A DNA stretch of 64,000 nt from Didymella arachidicola. Taxonomy: Eukaryota > Ascomycota > Dothideomycetes > Pleosporales > Didymellaceae. The translations under genes and the position numbers were made by a program. Every line of letters begins with the position of its first letter. The first letter of the stretch is position 1. Of the stretch, positions 52,910 through 64,000 are shown piece after piece. The notes beneath the pieces are model-generated. The model made no database searches. It worked only from the letters and a program-made list of their open reading frames with translations, and had not been told where the DNA came from. The stretch lies in contig CM049990.2 in the NCBI GenBank assembly GCA_016630955.3, positions 1,240,001-1,304,000 of the forward strand. The letters run 5' to 3'.

Positions 52910-54907
52910 CTACTCTTTCTTCTCCTCCAGGCGCTGCATATTCGCCAACGCTTCCCTCACAGCCATAACCGCTTCCCTGGCTTGTCTCCTCTCAAGCGCA
53001 CCCTCATCAGCCTGCACCTTCCCCTGCTCTTTACTCCTGATGATCAACCTAACCAGATCCTCAGTAGCTTTCAGCGTCCGTCTCCCCTCTTCCCGAACCG
53101 TGCCCTGCCAGCTTTCCCTAGCGCCTTCCCAAAGCTTTTGCATGCGGCGCAGCGAGAAAGTCAGACCGAGGGCTGCCACGGCGCTAGCTTCGAAGACTGA
53201 ACAGCTCGATGAGACATAAAGCAGTGCTGATAGAGCGCTGGAGATGGAAGTTGTGGACATGGTCTGTAGGATGAGGCGTTGAGCGAGCGCCTGCAGTGGT
53301 GGAACGTTCGCGTCGATGACTTCCTGGCGCGCAGTTGCTATGTTTTCCGACCACGGCTGAGGTTTTCTGACTTCGGTGGAGAGGCCTGTGGGCTGATTGT
53401 CGAGAGTCGGTGCTGTTTCTGTTGTGGTCACAGGGATCTCCTTTTGGACAGGGACCCGTTGCAGGTCTTCGGGGAACCCAGCTTGTGCCATTCTGCCAGC
53501 GAGAAAGATGCTGCTCTTCTCCGCGCTGATGAGCCAGCGTCGCTCGATGATCTCTTGCGAGAGCATAGTCACGTCGTCGACACGCCAGAACAGCTTCCAC
53601 CATGATAGCTTGTGCCAGTTGCGTGCTGAGAAGGCTTCATCGAGTTCATCGCGAAGCTCGGTGTGGCTCCTCTCGGCCCACAAGTCCAAGGCGCTTGTAA
53701 TGGCGCTTGTAGCCTCTCGGTCTGTAGGTATCGATGCAAGAAGAGCGAGACGTGCTGTTTCTTCCTTGAGAAGCTTTGCTTCCACATCATCTGCGATGGA
53801 GGCCACAAGGGTTCTCATCGCAGGCTTGATAGGTTCGGTAGTCTGCAGATCGGCCGTGAGCCATTGTGACAGTGCAGGCAGCCCGCTTCTGAACCAGCCG
53901 CGCTCGAAGATCTGCGAGTTCGCCACAGACTCGCGAAAGCTTGCGAGCGCTTGTGTCCCAATGTCAACGTTGATCGCAGCGCTCTCAGCTTGCGCGTCTG
54001 CATGCGCCTCTTTCTGTGGTGTCGGTAGGTCCACAGCAACCTTGACCATGCTGCGCATATCCTTGGCGCTATCCGAGCTGAACCTGCCAAACACCAGCGC
54101 GCTGTCGAGACCTTCGCCCAGGACCAATGTCTTGTGCACTGGATACGGCACTGGCGTTCCACGCGCGGAGGTAGCTTGCAGCTTCGGGACTAATACCGAC
54201 TCCTCTGAGCTCTCCGTCGAAGCCGTTGTCAGCATATTCGCTGTGTTGACGTTCAGCGTCGAAACCAGGATCTCGATGTTATGCGCTCGCAGGACCCTCG
54301 AGGGCGCGTAGAGGACCTTGTACAGTGGCGTCGGTCGGTGTGCATCGCATTCGTCTCCGAATCTTTACTCTGTCAGCATTTTTGAAGACCGTGCCGCCAT
54401 TGTGATGAGCTCACTTCAATAGCACTGCCGTCTCATTGCCGTTCCCAGCTTTCTCAAGCTCCTGCTCCCACCCTTCTACATTGCCTAACGGATCCGCGAG
54501 CAGCAGGCGCGCAAGACGCTGGGCGCTAAGTTGACTGTTAAGACCAAGTACTGTAGTTTTCGTCAGCTACGCTCCTCTGTGCCGAGGAAAGGAAACCCAC
54601 TCGCAACCCTCGTGACAGCATCTTGCGCCGCAAGCCCGCTAAGTGCCAATTGCAGCCGACTTATGTTGACATATGTCTCCGCGGCTCCACTGAGTGCTGA
54701 TAGAGCATCGTAAAGCTCCTTGTTCCGTGGTGGGATGTTAAAGCGCAAGTTTATGGCCGTGGGCGAAACATGTGTTGATGCGGAGCGCCGGAGGTTCAAC
54801 GAGCGTGGTGCTGCACGGCTGCAGCAAAAGACGGCGGGAAAACGCTCAATTGCTCGTCCTTTGGTCAGCGACGTCAATCGCGGCGCAAAGGCCACCCATG
54901 GAGGCAT
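52910..54907 (-). CDS. Mmc1-like mitochondrial protein
   Basis: Three exons: 54907-54601, 54550-54415 and 54362-52910; 631 residues. The N-terminus is basic and amphipathic with many Arg and no acids after the first residues (APRLTSLTKGRAIERFPAVF, CCSRAAPRSLNLRRSAS), as in a mitochondrial targeting sequence. Following segments are TYVNISRLQLALSGLAAQDA, LGLNSQLSAQRLARLLLADP and RPTPLYKVLYAPSRVLRAHN. The C-terminal half (about 300-631) includes LDEAFSARNWHKLSWWKLFW and RVDDVTMLSQEIIERRWL, which fit the Mmc1 C-terminal domain, a dynamin-like helical region, with two hydrophobic segments before a coiled-coil end (RRQAREAVMAVREALANMQR). Mmc1 proteins are fungal and mitochondrial, with a role in membrane organisation; the assignment is from recalled pattern only. 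Confidence 0.7.
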
Positions 54908-55323
54908 CGGGCTGAGAGATGTGCATTGCTATGGGAAGAGTCGCCATGCTGAAGTTCACGCGGTGGATCTCCGGGCCGCCGAAGCTTATGTCACCCACCT
55001 GGGCAAGATGAGCAGACAACACGATACATTCACTTTGCACAAAGCTGGATGATTGGACGTCCGGAAGATTTGCCATCAAACCACGCTTGCCACCGAGCTA
55101 TGCAAATAATGATATGTTTTCAACGAGAGGCCAGCCCACCCAGAACACGGCGCTTGGCTAGCAAATTACTACCGTTCATCGTAAAGTCGTTTCCTCTAGG
55201 CCTCGCCGCTGGTGCGCCCAACGCCAGCATGGTATGTAGGGGAACACGGATGACCACACCACATCGAACAAGAGGGCCGGCGAACCTAGCTTATTCACTC
55301 AGCCTCAGAAGCTTCTTTGGCAC
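54908..55323. other. Intergenic, tandem minus-strand genes
   Basis: Between calcineurin A (3' end) and the Mmc1-like gene (5' end). No gene was recognised. Confidence 0.5.
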
Positions 55324-57294
55324 CTAGCCTCTCCTCGATCCAGAAGACCTGTGGCTATTAGTAAACGGACAGTGTTGAGACCTCTGGTAGCGACAGTATA
55401 ACTCACATGCTGATTCTTCGTGCGACACGGCCGAGCTCCTTGTCGTTCTCGGCCTCTTTGGTAGCTTTCTCGAGAGCCTGCTCTCTGTGTACCTCCTGGG
55501 ATTTGCGAACTTCCTCGTGACTGGGCGGCAGGCGCTCGTTCTGCAAATCGACCTTGCGGGCATCCTCAAAACTGTGGATAGCCTGCTTGATACCTTCAGC
55601 ACCGAGCATGAGTGTACCCGCCGGCAGGCGACCTCCAGACGCTGTCTTCAACTCAGTGACGCGCTCAGACTCTTCACGCAGCACTTGGAAAACGCGAGAG
55701 AGACGACCGATAGCCAAGATCTTGTTCTTGATAGCGCGGCGCTTGAACTCGGTCGAATCGGGGTCGAGGTTGGCAAGCGGCTGTGGGGAAGACGGCCCAG
55801 AAGCCAGCGAGCTGGGTGTCTCCTCCTCAAGCTCTTCCTTCGAACATGTGTTCAGAATGGCAATGAGCATATCGGTGACTACAGAATATTAGCGCCTGCT
55901 TGTCCGACAGTGGTAAGCATGCTTACTCTTCTCTCCAACGAACGGCAGCGACCATGTGAAGACATCCATAAAATTGGGTAGCCAGTATGGATGGGGTGTG
56001 CAGTTGAACTGCCTGATGTTCATGACGTTGTTCTCATACTTGAGAACAGCGGCCTTGTTGTTGTATACGTCGAGGTAGTTAGGCGCACTGAAGATGGTCA
56101 TGACACTGGGGAAACCAGTGGTCCTTGTTTTCCTATACATTCGGTATCCAGCGTCTTGCGCTTCGTGCGCACGAATGATCGACAGCAAATTGTTCTTCTC
56201 CAGGAAGGCGCATGCGGCGGGGTACGAGAAGAAGTACGAGCAACCACGGACGTGGTTGTGGATGAAGAAATCGTTCGTCTTCTCCTGACCAAACTCTTCG
56301 AGAGGATCGGCCCACAGAATGTCGCACATGAGGCCGTGTGTGGGTGGTTCGCGGAAACGATCGATCTGCAGTTGTCAGCAAGGCTCATAGTTCCTGATTT
56401 GTTGCCACATACGCTCTTCAGATCATCGAGTGTGTGGAGCTCCGGGCTCAGTCCTCCGTGTATACACAAGAACTGCTTGTTCATGACAGCAGCGAGAGGG
56501 AGCGCGCAGAATGCGTCCATGCAGGCTTCGTAGACAGCCTCAGAGTACTTATGCTTGCATTCAAGCTTGAATGTGAAGTAGTCTGTCAGATGGCGACATT
56601 CGTGGTTACCACGGAGTAGCCACAGTGTGTTGGGATACCAAATCTTCAGAGACCATAGGTATAATACGCACTGCTGATGTCAGCACGTGCCCAGCATTTG
56701 CTGTTGCCTCTCATACCTCGATGCTGAAGTACCCTCGATCTACGTAATCACCTAAGAATAGGTAGCGTGTCTCTGCTGGGTCTCCACCGACTTCGAACAG
56801 CTTCATCAAGTCGTAGTATTGTCCGTGGACATCACCGCACACTGTGATGGGCGCGTCCATTTCCAGGAGGTTGGGCTCTGACCGCAGGATCTCTGCGCCC
56901 TTCTTGATGATCCATAGCGCCTGCTGCTCGGTCAAGCGACCTTCGCGGTAGAAATGCTGCTTCAAGAACTGAATGTTGGGCTTTGTGCGGTCTTGCGGCG
57001 AGAAGAACTGCTCGTCGGTAGGTGGGAGGAAGGCTGGCGCTTGCACGTCTGGGGGTCACAGCGAAGTCAGCACCATGTTGCTGAATGTTGCAGTTGAGCT
57101 AGTGCTAGCTCGATGACATGCGCAGCTGTAGTTTCGAGCATACCTTTGCATACTCGCTCCTGAGTGCTCACTTGCGTGCCGTCTTCCATGGTGTGCAGGG
57201 TGAAGTCAATCTCGGGGATGGGCTTCTTCTGCTGGACTGCGCGAATGGCATTGTCCATATACGACTGCTGGTCGACGTCCGGGTTGTTCTCCAT
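55324..57294 (-). CDS. cnaA: Calcineurin A, Ca2+/calmodulin-dependent phosphatase catalytic subunit
   Basis: Six exons: 57294-57144, 57048-56717, 56670-56413, 56365-55927, 55878-55407 and 55348-55324; 558 residues. It dephosphorylates targets such as Crz1 when calcium rises, controlling stress response, growth and virulence in many fungi. Metallophosphatase motifs are all present: GDVHGQYYDL, GDYVDRGYFS, RGNHECRHLT, FLCIHGGLSPEL and HNHVRGCSYFFSY. The calcineurin B-binding helix lies in the YWLPNFMDVFTWSLPFVGEK region, the calmodulin-binding segment is KNKILAIGRLSRVFQVLREE and the autoinhibitory segment SFEDARKVDLQNERLPPS. The last exon has only 25 bases and turns RRISM into RRISMSSGSRRG, keeping the family's RRISMS; the tail is shorter than usual. 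The start is the Met before ENNPDVDQQ. Confidence 0.96.
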
Positions 57295-58402
57295 GGCGGG
57301 CAAACGGTGCTGGACTGTTTACCAGGAGCTGTGGGCGTTGGAAGATTGTGGAGAGTCGCGAGGCGGTGATAGTGGGGCGGAGAGGCGCGCACGACCCTGG
57401 AAGTGGCGACAGGGGCCTCCGAGCTGGCCAATTATTACTCAAGAGTAAGCTGGCACCAGCCTGAAGACCTCCATGACACACAGAACCAACGACACAAGAA
57501 CGGCCTAGAAATGATAATACGGAAGCATACAAACTCTCGGTCTAGAGCAGAGTATACATATGAGGGTTCTTACAACTCTGAAGACCTCCACGGTGCATCT
57601 TCAGCTAGGCTTATTGCCAGGCTGTCCAAGGGCACAAGAGCCCGAGTCCAGCTTGCAAGTGAACATAGCAAACGCTCAACAGCCCACACGTTTATCATGC
57701 TACCTACCTACGGCTCTTTGTCTGTCAGGTCTCATAGCAGGCGCTGATCATTGGTTCGCAGCTGCGCAATGAACCTTTCGCGCGTCATGCTGTGTTATCA
57801 CGCAGGAGACAGGCCGGATACGAAGCTCTTTGTCTTCGTGCTTGACAGAACGACCATCAGTCCGGCGAGGGTCGCTGACGGTCTCATAAAGAGTCTCATA
57901 TGGCGTGATTTCGAATGGATTTGGCATACAGTGAGGCGTGTTGTCACGCTGGTTGTTCGTTTGGTGCAGCTTCCCAAAACTTAGTGCATTTCACAGTGCA
58001 AATGAGCACTCCCCACCAAGGCATGAAGGCAATAGGTTGATGTGAATGTATCATATGATTTTCATATATATTTGTACCGCGATGGTACGTATGTGGTTGT
58101 CGAGGTCATCACAGAGCTCTACAAAACAAGAAAGAGGGCACACCGGCCATCAAGGCGCGGTATGAACGAAGAAGAATATACAACATGAACGCATGTTCAA
58201 GAAGCCCAAGCTGACCAGCAAGGGATCCAACCCGAAGGTTGGAACCGACCCAAAGGTAAATCAAAGCAGACCCAACCACCATTTCCGAACCCTAACCAGG
58301 GCGGGTATAACCATGCCAACTCCATGCGATGCGTTTCGTAACGATCACAGCGAAAGATATTGTAAGGAAAAGACCATCGTCAGGCGATGGGGAGCATCGC
58401 GC
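57295..58402. other. Intergenic, calcineurin promoter and AA11 3' flank
   Basis: No supported gene in about 1.1 kb. Short frames only, no RNA genes or repeats recognised. Confidence 0.5.
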
Positions 58403-59656
58403 TTAGATGAGACGAAGACCAGAGCCGTGGCGCTTGTGAAGGTGCGCACGAGGGAAGGAGCGCTTAGCAGCAGCAGCAGCACCGATGGTGCCGTCCTTGC
58501 AGACCATGCCGGCGGCGAGCGCCTGAGTAACAGCGCAGCCACGGTTGCAGAGACCGAAAGAGCTGGTGCCGATGCAGACAACAGCGCCATCGTTGGTGCA
58601 GGGAGTGCAGTCCTCGCTGGTAGAGGGAGTGCTGGGGGCGGCAGAGGCGATAGGCGCAGCAGAGGCGACTGGCGCAGCCGAAGCGATGGGAGCGGTAGTA
58701 GCAGCTGGCTTGGTAGCAGTAGGCGCGGAGGAAGCGCCAGGGGCGAAGGCACCGGGAACAGAGACCACGGCTGAGGGGGCGGCCGAAGCAATCGGAGCAG
58801 CAGAGTAGCCAGGAGCCGAAGAGGAAGCGGGGGCAGCAGCCGAAGAGGCAGCAGCAGAAGTGGCAGCGGGCTGAGTGGCAGCGGGCGCGGATGAAGCACC
58901 GCCAGCACCGCCAGTAGGAGACCCGAGCTGTCCGCTACCAGCACCCATCTTGGTCATGGAGGCGCAGCCGGCACCGGAGAGAGTGTCGCCGAGTTCAGCA
59001 CTGGCACCGTCGACAAGGGACTGGCCGGGGTCGGGGTAGTTGAAGTCCTCGTTCTCACTGGTGGTGCAAGAAGTGGCGGGAAGGTTGGCGACGAACATAT
59101 CAGGCAAGGAGCCAAGGGCAGCCGAGACGGAGGAAGTGGAAGCAGTGGAAGCACCGCCGCTGCCGACCTGGATGGGAGCGCAGTTCATATAGAACTCACG
59201 GTTTCCGACCTTGTTCAACCAAGTCCAGGCAAACGTGTAACGGCCATCGGGAATGCTTTCTGGCATGGTAACAGGGAATGTAGCCGCACCATCAGTTGCT
59301 TGCTCGTTGTCAGGCAGGTTGCCAGTGACGTTCGAGGGGCAACCGCCGACGACACTGTGAATGACCTTCCACTGCGATTTCTCGGTGGGCTCGCTATCTG
59401 TGGTGAGAGAAAATTGGCAGGAACCACCACCGTGAACAGCAGTGCCGGAGAAGGCGATGGTCTGTGTCTCGCCAGCGTTCCACTGGTTCATTTCGGTGAC
59501 ATCGTAGACACCGGAGCGCTGCTTGCAGGGGAAGTCGGCGGGTGCAAGAGGGGCGCGGTCAAGTGTAGCCTTGCCGTATGGGACAGGGTATTTGAGGGTC
59601 ATATGCGCAGTTGCGCTGGCAGCAAGTGCCAAAAGGGCGGTGGCCTTGCAGAACAT
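58403..59656 (-). CDS. AA11-type lytic polysaccharide monooxygenase, secreted
   Basis: A single exon of 417 residues. The signal peptide (MFCKATALLALAASATA) is followed directly by His18, which becomes the N-terminal copper ligand; the second ligand His is in SGTAVHGGGSCQ (His75). HMTLKYPVPYGKATLDRAPL, DFPCKQRSGVYD and KSQWKVIHSVVGGCPSN match the AA11 family, which oxidises chitin. A low-complexity linker rich in Ala, Ser, Pro and Thr follows (about 235-345). It ends in a Cys-rich module (EDCTPCTNDGAVVCIGTSSF, GLCNRGCAVTQALAAGMVC), found at the end of many fungal AA11 proteins and likely to bind polysaccharide. The last residues are basic. Role: remodelling or degradation of chitin, either of the fungus itself or of other organisms. 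Confidence 0.92.
   Translation of the reverse strand: MFCKATALLALAASATAHMTLKYPVPYGKATLDRAPLAPADFPCKQRSGVYDVTEMNQWNAGETQTIAFSGTAVHGGGSCQFSLTTDSEPTEKSQWKVIHSVVGGCPSNVTGNLPDNEQATDGAATFPVTMPESIPDGRYTFAWTWLNKVGNREFYMNCAPIQVGSGGASTASTSSVSAALGSLPDMFVANLPATSCTTSENEDFNYPDPGQSLVDGASAELGDTLSGAGCASMTKMGAGSGQLGSPTGGAGGASSAPAATQPAATSAAASSAAAPASSSAPGYSAAPIASAAPSAVVSVPGAFAPGASSAPTATKPAATTAPIASAAPVASAAPIASAAPSTPSTSEDCTPCTNDGAVVCIGTSSFGLCNRGCAVTQALAAGMVCKDGTIGAAAAAKRSFPRAHLHKRHGSGLRLI
58640..58910 (-). repeat. Ala/Pro/Ser-coding imperfect repeat in the AA11 linker
   Basis: Repeats of short units that read ASAAP and IASAAPVASAAP in the protein. They give long shadow frames on the other strand and are likely to differ in length between strains. 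Confidence 0.6.
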
Positions 59657-62042
59657 CTTGTTGTATGTTTGAGAGAATGTGTGAGAACTTAGTTATCTCG
59701 AGAAAACGCTAGACCTGCTAACGATTCTTGGTGTTCGTGTAGTGACTGTGGAGTCTGAAGTTGGTTGACAGAGCTGATACAAGCACAGTCAGTAAGGTTG
59801 TTCACTTGGACTTGAGCCTGGAGACCGAAGTACATGTTGGACATGAACAGGGGGTCGGTGTGTAAAAGAGTCGAAGCGGGAGGTTCCCACTACCCAAAAC
59901 CTTTCCGAAACAGGAGAGTGAGTACATACCAAGAAGTCTTGAGTGCTGTAGGACAGGTGGGTGTTCTGATGAGACTAGCTCTTCGATAATCAACGTTCAG
60001 CTAAGAAAGAATGTGGTATCTGCCACAGGCAAGATATGAAAAATGAAGATGAAGATGGAAGAACTGCTATGATGAACCTGCGATATGGAACACGAAGGTG
60101 CGCCCCTGGGACCTATATATCCTGATACCCACCTTTTTAGGCGGGCTGACCTGTGGCGGTCTGTACGTACAGCGTCGTGTGCAGCCGGTAAGGGAACCAG
60201 CAGCTGGTGCCACAGCGGATCATGGCCATAGTGCGAAGGCTAATCGACGAGGGATGGTCTCTCATGCAGCAATTGATTGAAGGGGTCTTCCGGCTCTGAC
60301 GCCCGTCATGGTTTAGCGGCAGTGTAACAACAAGCGGACTGCGAAGACGGCTCAGGTTCTGCAACGCTGGGCAGGTACATCGCGAATCTCATTGGCTTAG
60401 AAGCTCTCAGATGGGAATTGTTTTTGAAACAAAGAGCGGACGACGACTCAAGTGGAGGACATGGGTGGATGTCGCCTCCTGACGTCTACCAGTAGGATCC
60501 TTGTTGCTAACGTCCGGGCCCTGCATGCAGTCGAATCCGGGCCTATCGATAAGGGGGCCTCAAGCCGAGTGAGGTCTGGTGTGGAGCGCGATCGCTTCGA
60601 AGCTAAATCTCAAACACGACTCTCTGCCATTCTACTCGCTGGACGGCTCATCTCAGCGCACACGTCTCTCGCGCTCACTGCCAGTCGACAACGAACCAGG
60701 TCAGCTTCCACGACGTTTGCGGTGGCTGGATTGTCGTACACATCGTGTTTACCGCCGGGTTTGTGACGCAAGCGCAAATCTGGCCGCTCAGGTCCGACAG
60801 AAAGGCGCTGTGTCACGGCTCGCAGCATGCGATGCATGCGGGCCTGCTGCAGGGGGGAAGCATGGTGAGAGCGACAATGCTTGGTGCACCGCCCCTCGGT
60901 CTGCGCGTGTGATCCTTATTTTTGGTTGCCACCTCTTTTGCCTCTCGCCTTCGTACAAGGCTTGGACATTGCTTGCCCTGTGTGCCCGTATAATTGTCAG
61001 TCACGCTGCTCTGCGAAGCTTAGGGGAAAGTCAAAATAGGCAGCATGAATGATCAGCAGCAGTAGCGAGTTGGCGCGGGTGGCTGCGCCGCAGCAAGGAC
61101 AGCGGGCAGGGGAAAAGCTGGAGTTGACCGCTCCGGCGGGCTGATTGGCCTACACTTACCGCCTTTAGCATCATCACCTTGTTTCATCAATGACAATGCG
61201 GCCTGAAGGTCGTGATGATGATTGATCACGGCGACGATCAAGTTGAGCGACGGCGCACCCCACCAGCAAAGCTTGTCTTTGACTGCTGTGGGTTCAGCAT
61301 TGACAGGCATTCATGTCCAGCGGAGACTGACAGGCTGCGCGAAACGAAACATGCCGTCTCCACTACGGCTCGCCGAGCATCGCTGCCAACGAAGTCGTAG
61401 GTTTGCGGAAGGATGCAAAACGCTGTGGAGAGATGCATAATGACAATGTTTGTCACAACGGCGTTCAGATCGAGGGGTTCCCGCGAGAGCTCCAGGATGA
61501 CGACTTCCCTTGATGAGTCGTGCTTGCCTGACCGGCGAACTCCCAAGTCTTGGCTCTCGCGAAGTCTGTACTTGATTTTTTTCTCGCCTCCACTTTCTGG
61601 GAGCATCTGAAAAGTCACACCTTCCTCTCCTGCCAACTCGCTGAATTACGGCCTGTAACAGCGGAGATTATCCTCCACAGCAATCCTCAACCTGCCGCAA
61701 GCCGAACGACAGCCATGCCGCTTCCGCGGCGGGCGGCAGGACGGGAGATGTCCGCTCGACGTCTGGACTGAGTTTTAAGAGTTCATCTCCGGGCGCCCAG
61801 TCAGCTTCCAGTGATCTCGATGACAAGTGACATGCTCGAGCAGGTCTAGCGAACGCCGTTTCCACAACATTCGATCGAGACCACTACCACATCGAGGAGA
61901 GACCGGGGCCGAAGGTCGATTGTGCAAAAGTAGAACCGGGAAGGTCGTTGTCAATGCGTTGACGATACTGGACGGCGACAACATGAGGAAATAAGCTTTG
62001 AAGTCGAAATACGGTTGTTCATTTGGAGGTGATTGCTTATAC
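59657..62042. other. Gene-poor stretch of 2.4 kb
   Basis: Short frames only on both strands. A TATATA on the minus strand near 60114-60120 could belong to the AA11 gene if its leader is about 450 bases. No RNA gene, transposon end or repeat was recognised. Confidence 0.45.
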
Positions 62043-64000
62043 TCACGTCGCGGAGCCTTTGCGCCACGATGTAACCTTCCGCTCGAGCCATGTGGTTTTC
62101 GACCGGACTCTGACGAAAGGCGCCTTCTCGATTCCAATGTGTACCCGCCCATCCCCGCCGCCAATGAAGCTTCCATAACCGTAGCGAGCGTCGAGTGCCT
62201 CGAGAAGCTTCGAACGTCCTTTCTTGTTCAGATGAGATGTTCCACGCATGTCCTGCACTGCAGCACTGGCTGCGAAAAGGGCGACGATCGAAGCAATAGA
62301 TGTGGGCAGTCTAGGTAGGTATTGGCCCGGACGCCGAACGTAGACAAAGACGGTGACGACTGCATAAATGCACAAGATCGCAAGTGATATGGCGAACATG
62401 GGCGTGGATAGGAAGAGACGCCGTTCCGGTTGGACCTTCCACCCGCGCAGCCCAGATGCCTGCTCATTTGCGTAAGGCACCAATAGCTTGTCTTTGTTCA
62501 CACCCAACCAGATTGCGAAAAGGTAGCCATACGCTTTTTGTAGCGATTTCTCAATATCCTCAAAGGCTGGAACGCTCTGTTTGGGATCCAGGAACATGCT
62601 GGTGTTGCTGACTCGATGGACGAAGTAATTGACCTGGTCGTTGGCGAAGCTATCATTATGCCAGCCGGAGCTGCCATCTGGGAACAGGTACTTATTCGAC
62701 TGAGAAATCAGATTTTTCGGGTCATTGTTGAATATTTGCGAGATATTCGCCTTGCTCTCGGAAAGATCCGTCACAGCAAGATCTCGTGCCTTCTGTTGCA
62801 ATCGACCGTTCCCGTCCACGCGGATGGTTGCATGGCCGAGTGTCAGCTTCGGTTGGCATTGGACAAAGGTCGAGTTCTGAGCGCTCAGCGACCTAGGAAC
62901 CACACCGCACGAACCAAGGTCTGTCCGCAGCCAACCAAGAACTATCGAGCTCATGCAAGCTTGTTGCTCTTTCAGAGTGGCGTTGCCTTTAAGGGGTCGA
63001 AGTTGAAAAAGGAGCTCAGCAGCGAGTGTACCGTTACTGCACCCGTGGCCGATGGGTCCTGGCCTCAATTCCGTCTCATGACGATTGGTACATACGACAG
63101 TCGTCGATCCATCGTTGACAGTGACGTTGATTTGTGGTCGAATAGCCTGGACAGTCTTGCTGGGTTTGGCCAGCGTGGCCTGGAAGTAGTCACCCAAACC
63201 CAGGGCTTTGCACTCCAGCCTAGCTCCCACAGCTTCCGCATCGGCCTCGAACTGATCCGGGCTGGTGGTATTAACCTGTTCGGGAAGAAATGGTAAGTAG
63301 AACATAAAGTCATCCACCCACGCAGGTAGTGGTGTTCGGCTTGTGAAGTTGGATTCTGCAATGAGGAACTGATCTTCACCAGTACCTCCTCGGTATGCAC
63401 CAGATGTCGTAAGAGAGCCAAATGTCTGGCTCGCATCAGGGCCGATGCTCCCATTGATCGAAACAAATTTCATCTGGTATGGCGCATGTAAGACCACAGC
63501 GTGCCGCATGTCGATTGTGTTCTGCAAGAATAGACCAGCGAATGCAATCGCAAGAACATTAGCCAGTAGCGCCATTGTGCATACGGCAGCAAGCACAAGA
63601 TGCTTTGATCGTAGGGCCTTGAAAATAACCAGCTGAGGAGGCAGCGAACTGTAATTCAGGTCGATAGAGTCCTTCGCCTTGGCTTTGCAACCCTGGAGTT
63701 GTTCGATCGGTTGCAACAGACAAAGGATGCGGTTGAATAATACCCAGATTGGTTCAATCAATGTGGCAAGTGCCGTGGGTAGATAGTTCTCGATCAGGTT
63801 CTGAACAGTTGTATTTCCGGATGGGAGTGGAAGCCCTGCCATAGCATCAGTGAGAACTTAGCATGGAAGCATAGATCGTCTACCTTGAGCACGAGCTTTG
63901 ATGAAGATGATGACAAGTCCTACAGCAAGTACAATGAACAAGCTAACCACAAGTCCTGCGACCCATAGGCTAAACTCGGTAGGTCGTACGGGCTTGGGGA
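62043..64000 (-). CDS. DUF3433-type membrane protein, 5' end outside the window
   Basis: Two exons are seen: 63835-62043 (the C-terminal part with the stop) and, upstream, 64000-63884, which runs off the right edge; the 48-base intron is 63836-63883. The visible protein has about 637 residues. Membrane segments are LWVAGLVVSLFIVLAVGLVI in the upstream exon, LVLAAVCTMALLANVLAIAF, and MFAISLAILCIYAVVTVFVY near the end; between the last two lies a large region with many N-glycosylation sites (NGS, NFT, NVT, NST, NIS, NDS, NTS), so it is probably outside the cell or in a lumen. This is the pattern of the fungal DUF3433 family, function unknown. An ATG at 63842 is in frame but lies inside the intron and is not the start. 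Confidence 0.8.

Noticed and set aside
58193..58774. A 193-codon plus-strand frame opposite the AA11 gene
   Set aside because: It is the shadow of the Ala/Ser/Pro repeat linker of the LPMO and is Gly/Arg/Ser low complexity.

Overview
The window is nuclear DNA of a filamentous ascomycete (Pezizomycotina). Genes carry short introns of about 45-85 bases with GT..AG ends and fungal-type branch sites. The content includes a Zn2Cys6 regulator, an NRPS-like adenylate-forming reductase, an Ist2-type anoctamin, an Mmc1-like mitochondrial protein, GH10/GH11 xylanases, an AA11 oxidase and Tc1 and Fot1/pogo transposons. A plant-associated Dothideomycete is a reasonable guess from intron size and the enzyme set, but that is inference.

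Layout. 1-4.7 kb: gene-poor, holding a decayed questin-oxidase-family gene next to a complete but defective Tc1 element (3361-4716). 5.4-29.4 kb: mostly housekeeping and cell-wall genes: an RG-rich conserved protein, SGT1, a degenerate secreted aspartic-protease-like protein, a GH72 glucanosyltransferase, the TFIIH helicase XPB/Ssl2, a Hid1-family protein, an epoxide-hydrolase-like protein lacking its nucleophile, S-adenosylmethionine decarboxylase with a long leader, a GH10 xylanase and an anoctamin. 29.8-48.4 kb: an accessory region resembling a specialised-metabolite cluster: NmrA-like reductase, small membrane protein, aldo-keto reductase, a Fot1-like transposon, Zn2Cys6 regulator, Dal5-type MFS transporter, an adenylate-forming reductase fused to a gluconokinase domain, a UDP-glycosyltransferase and a small unknown ORF. 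48.6-64 kb: GH11 xylanase, F-box-like protein, Mmc1-like protein, calcineurin A, AA11 LPMO and a DUF3433 membrane protein running off the right edge.

The main novelty is the A-T-R-gluconokinase fusion at 42012-45765. It is 1216 codons long with one in-frame TAA between the A and T domains. Two neighbours (the aldo-keto reductase and the glycosyltransferase) also carry a disrupting lesion in a conserved stretch while the rest of the frame is intact. This looks like a cluster that has recently been, or is being, lost in this strain; sequencing error is the competing explanation. A second point of interest is the AUG-poor leader of the AdoMet decarboxylase gene, which holds one small upstream ORF and a leader intron.

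Exon coordinates were worked out by hand from reading frame, splice signals and family expectation; no search or transcript data were available.
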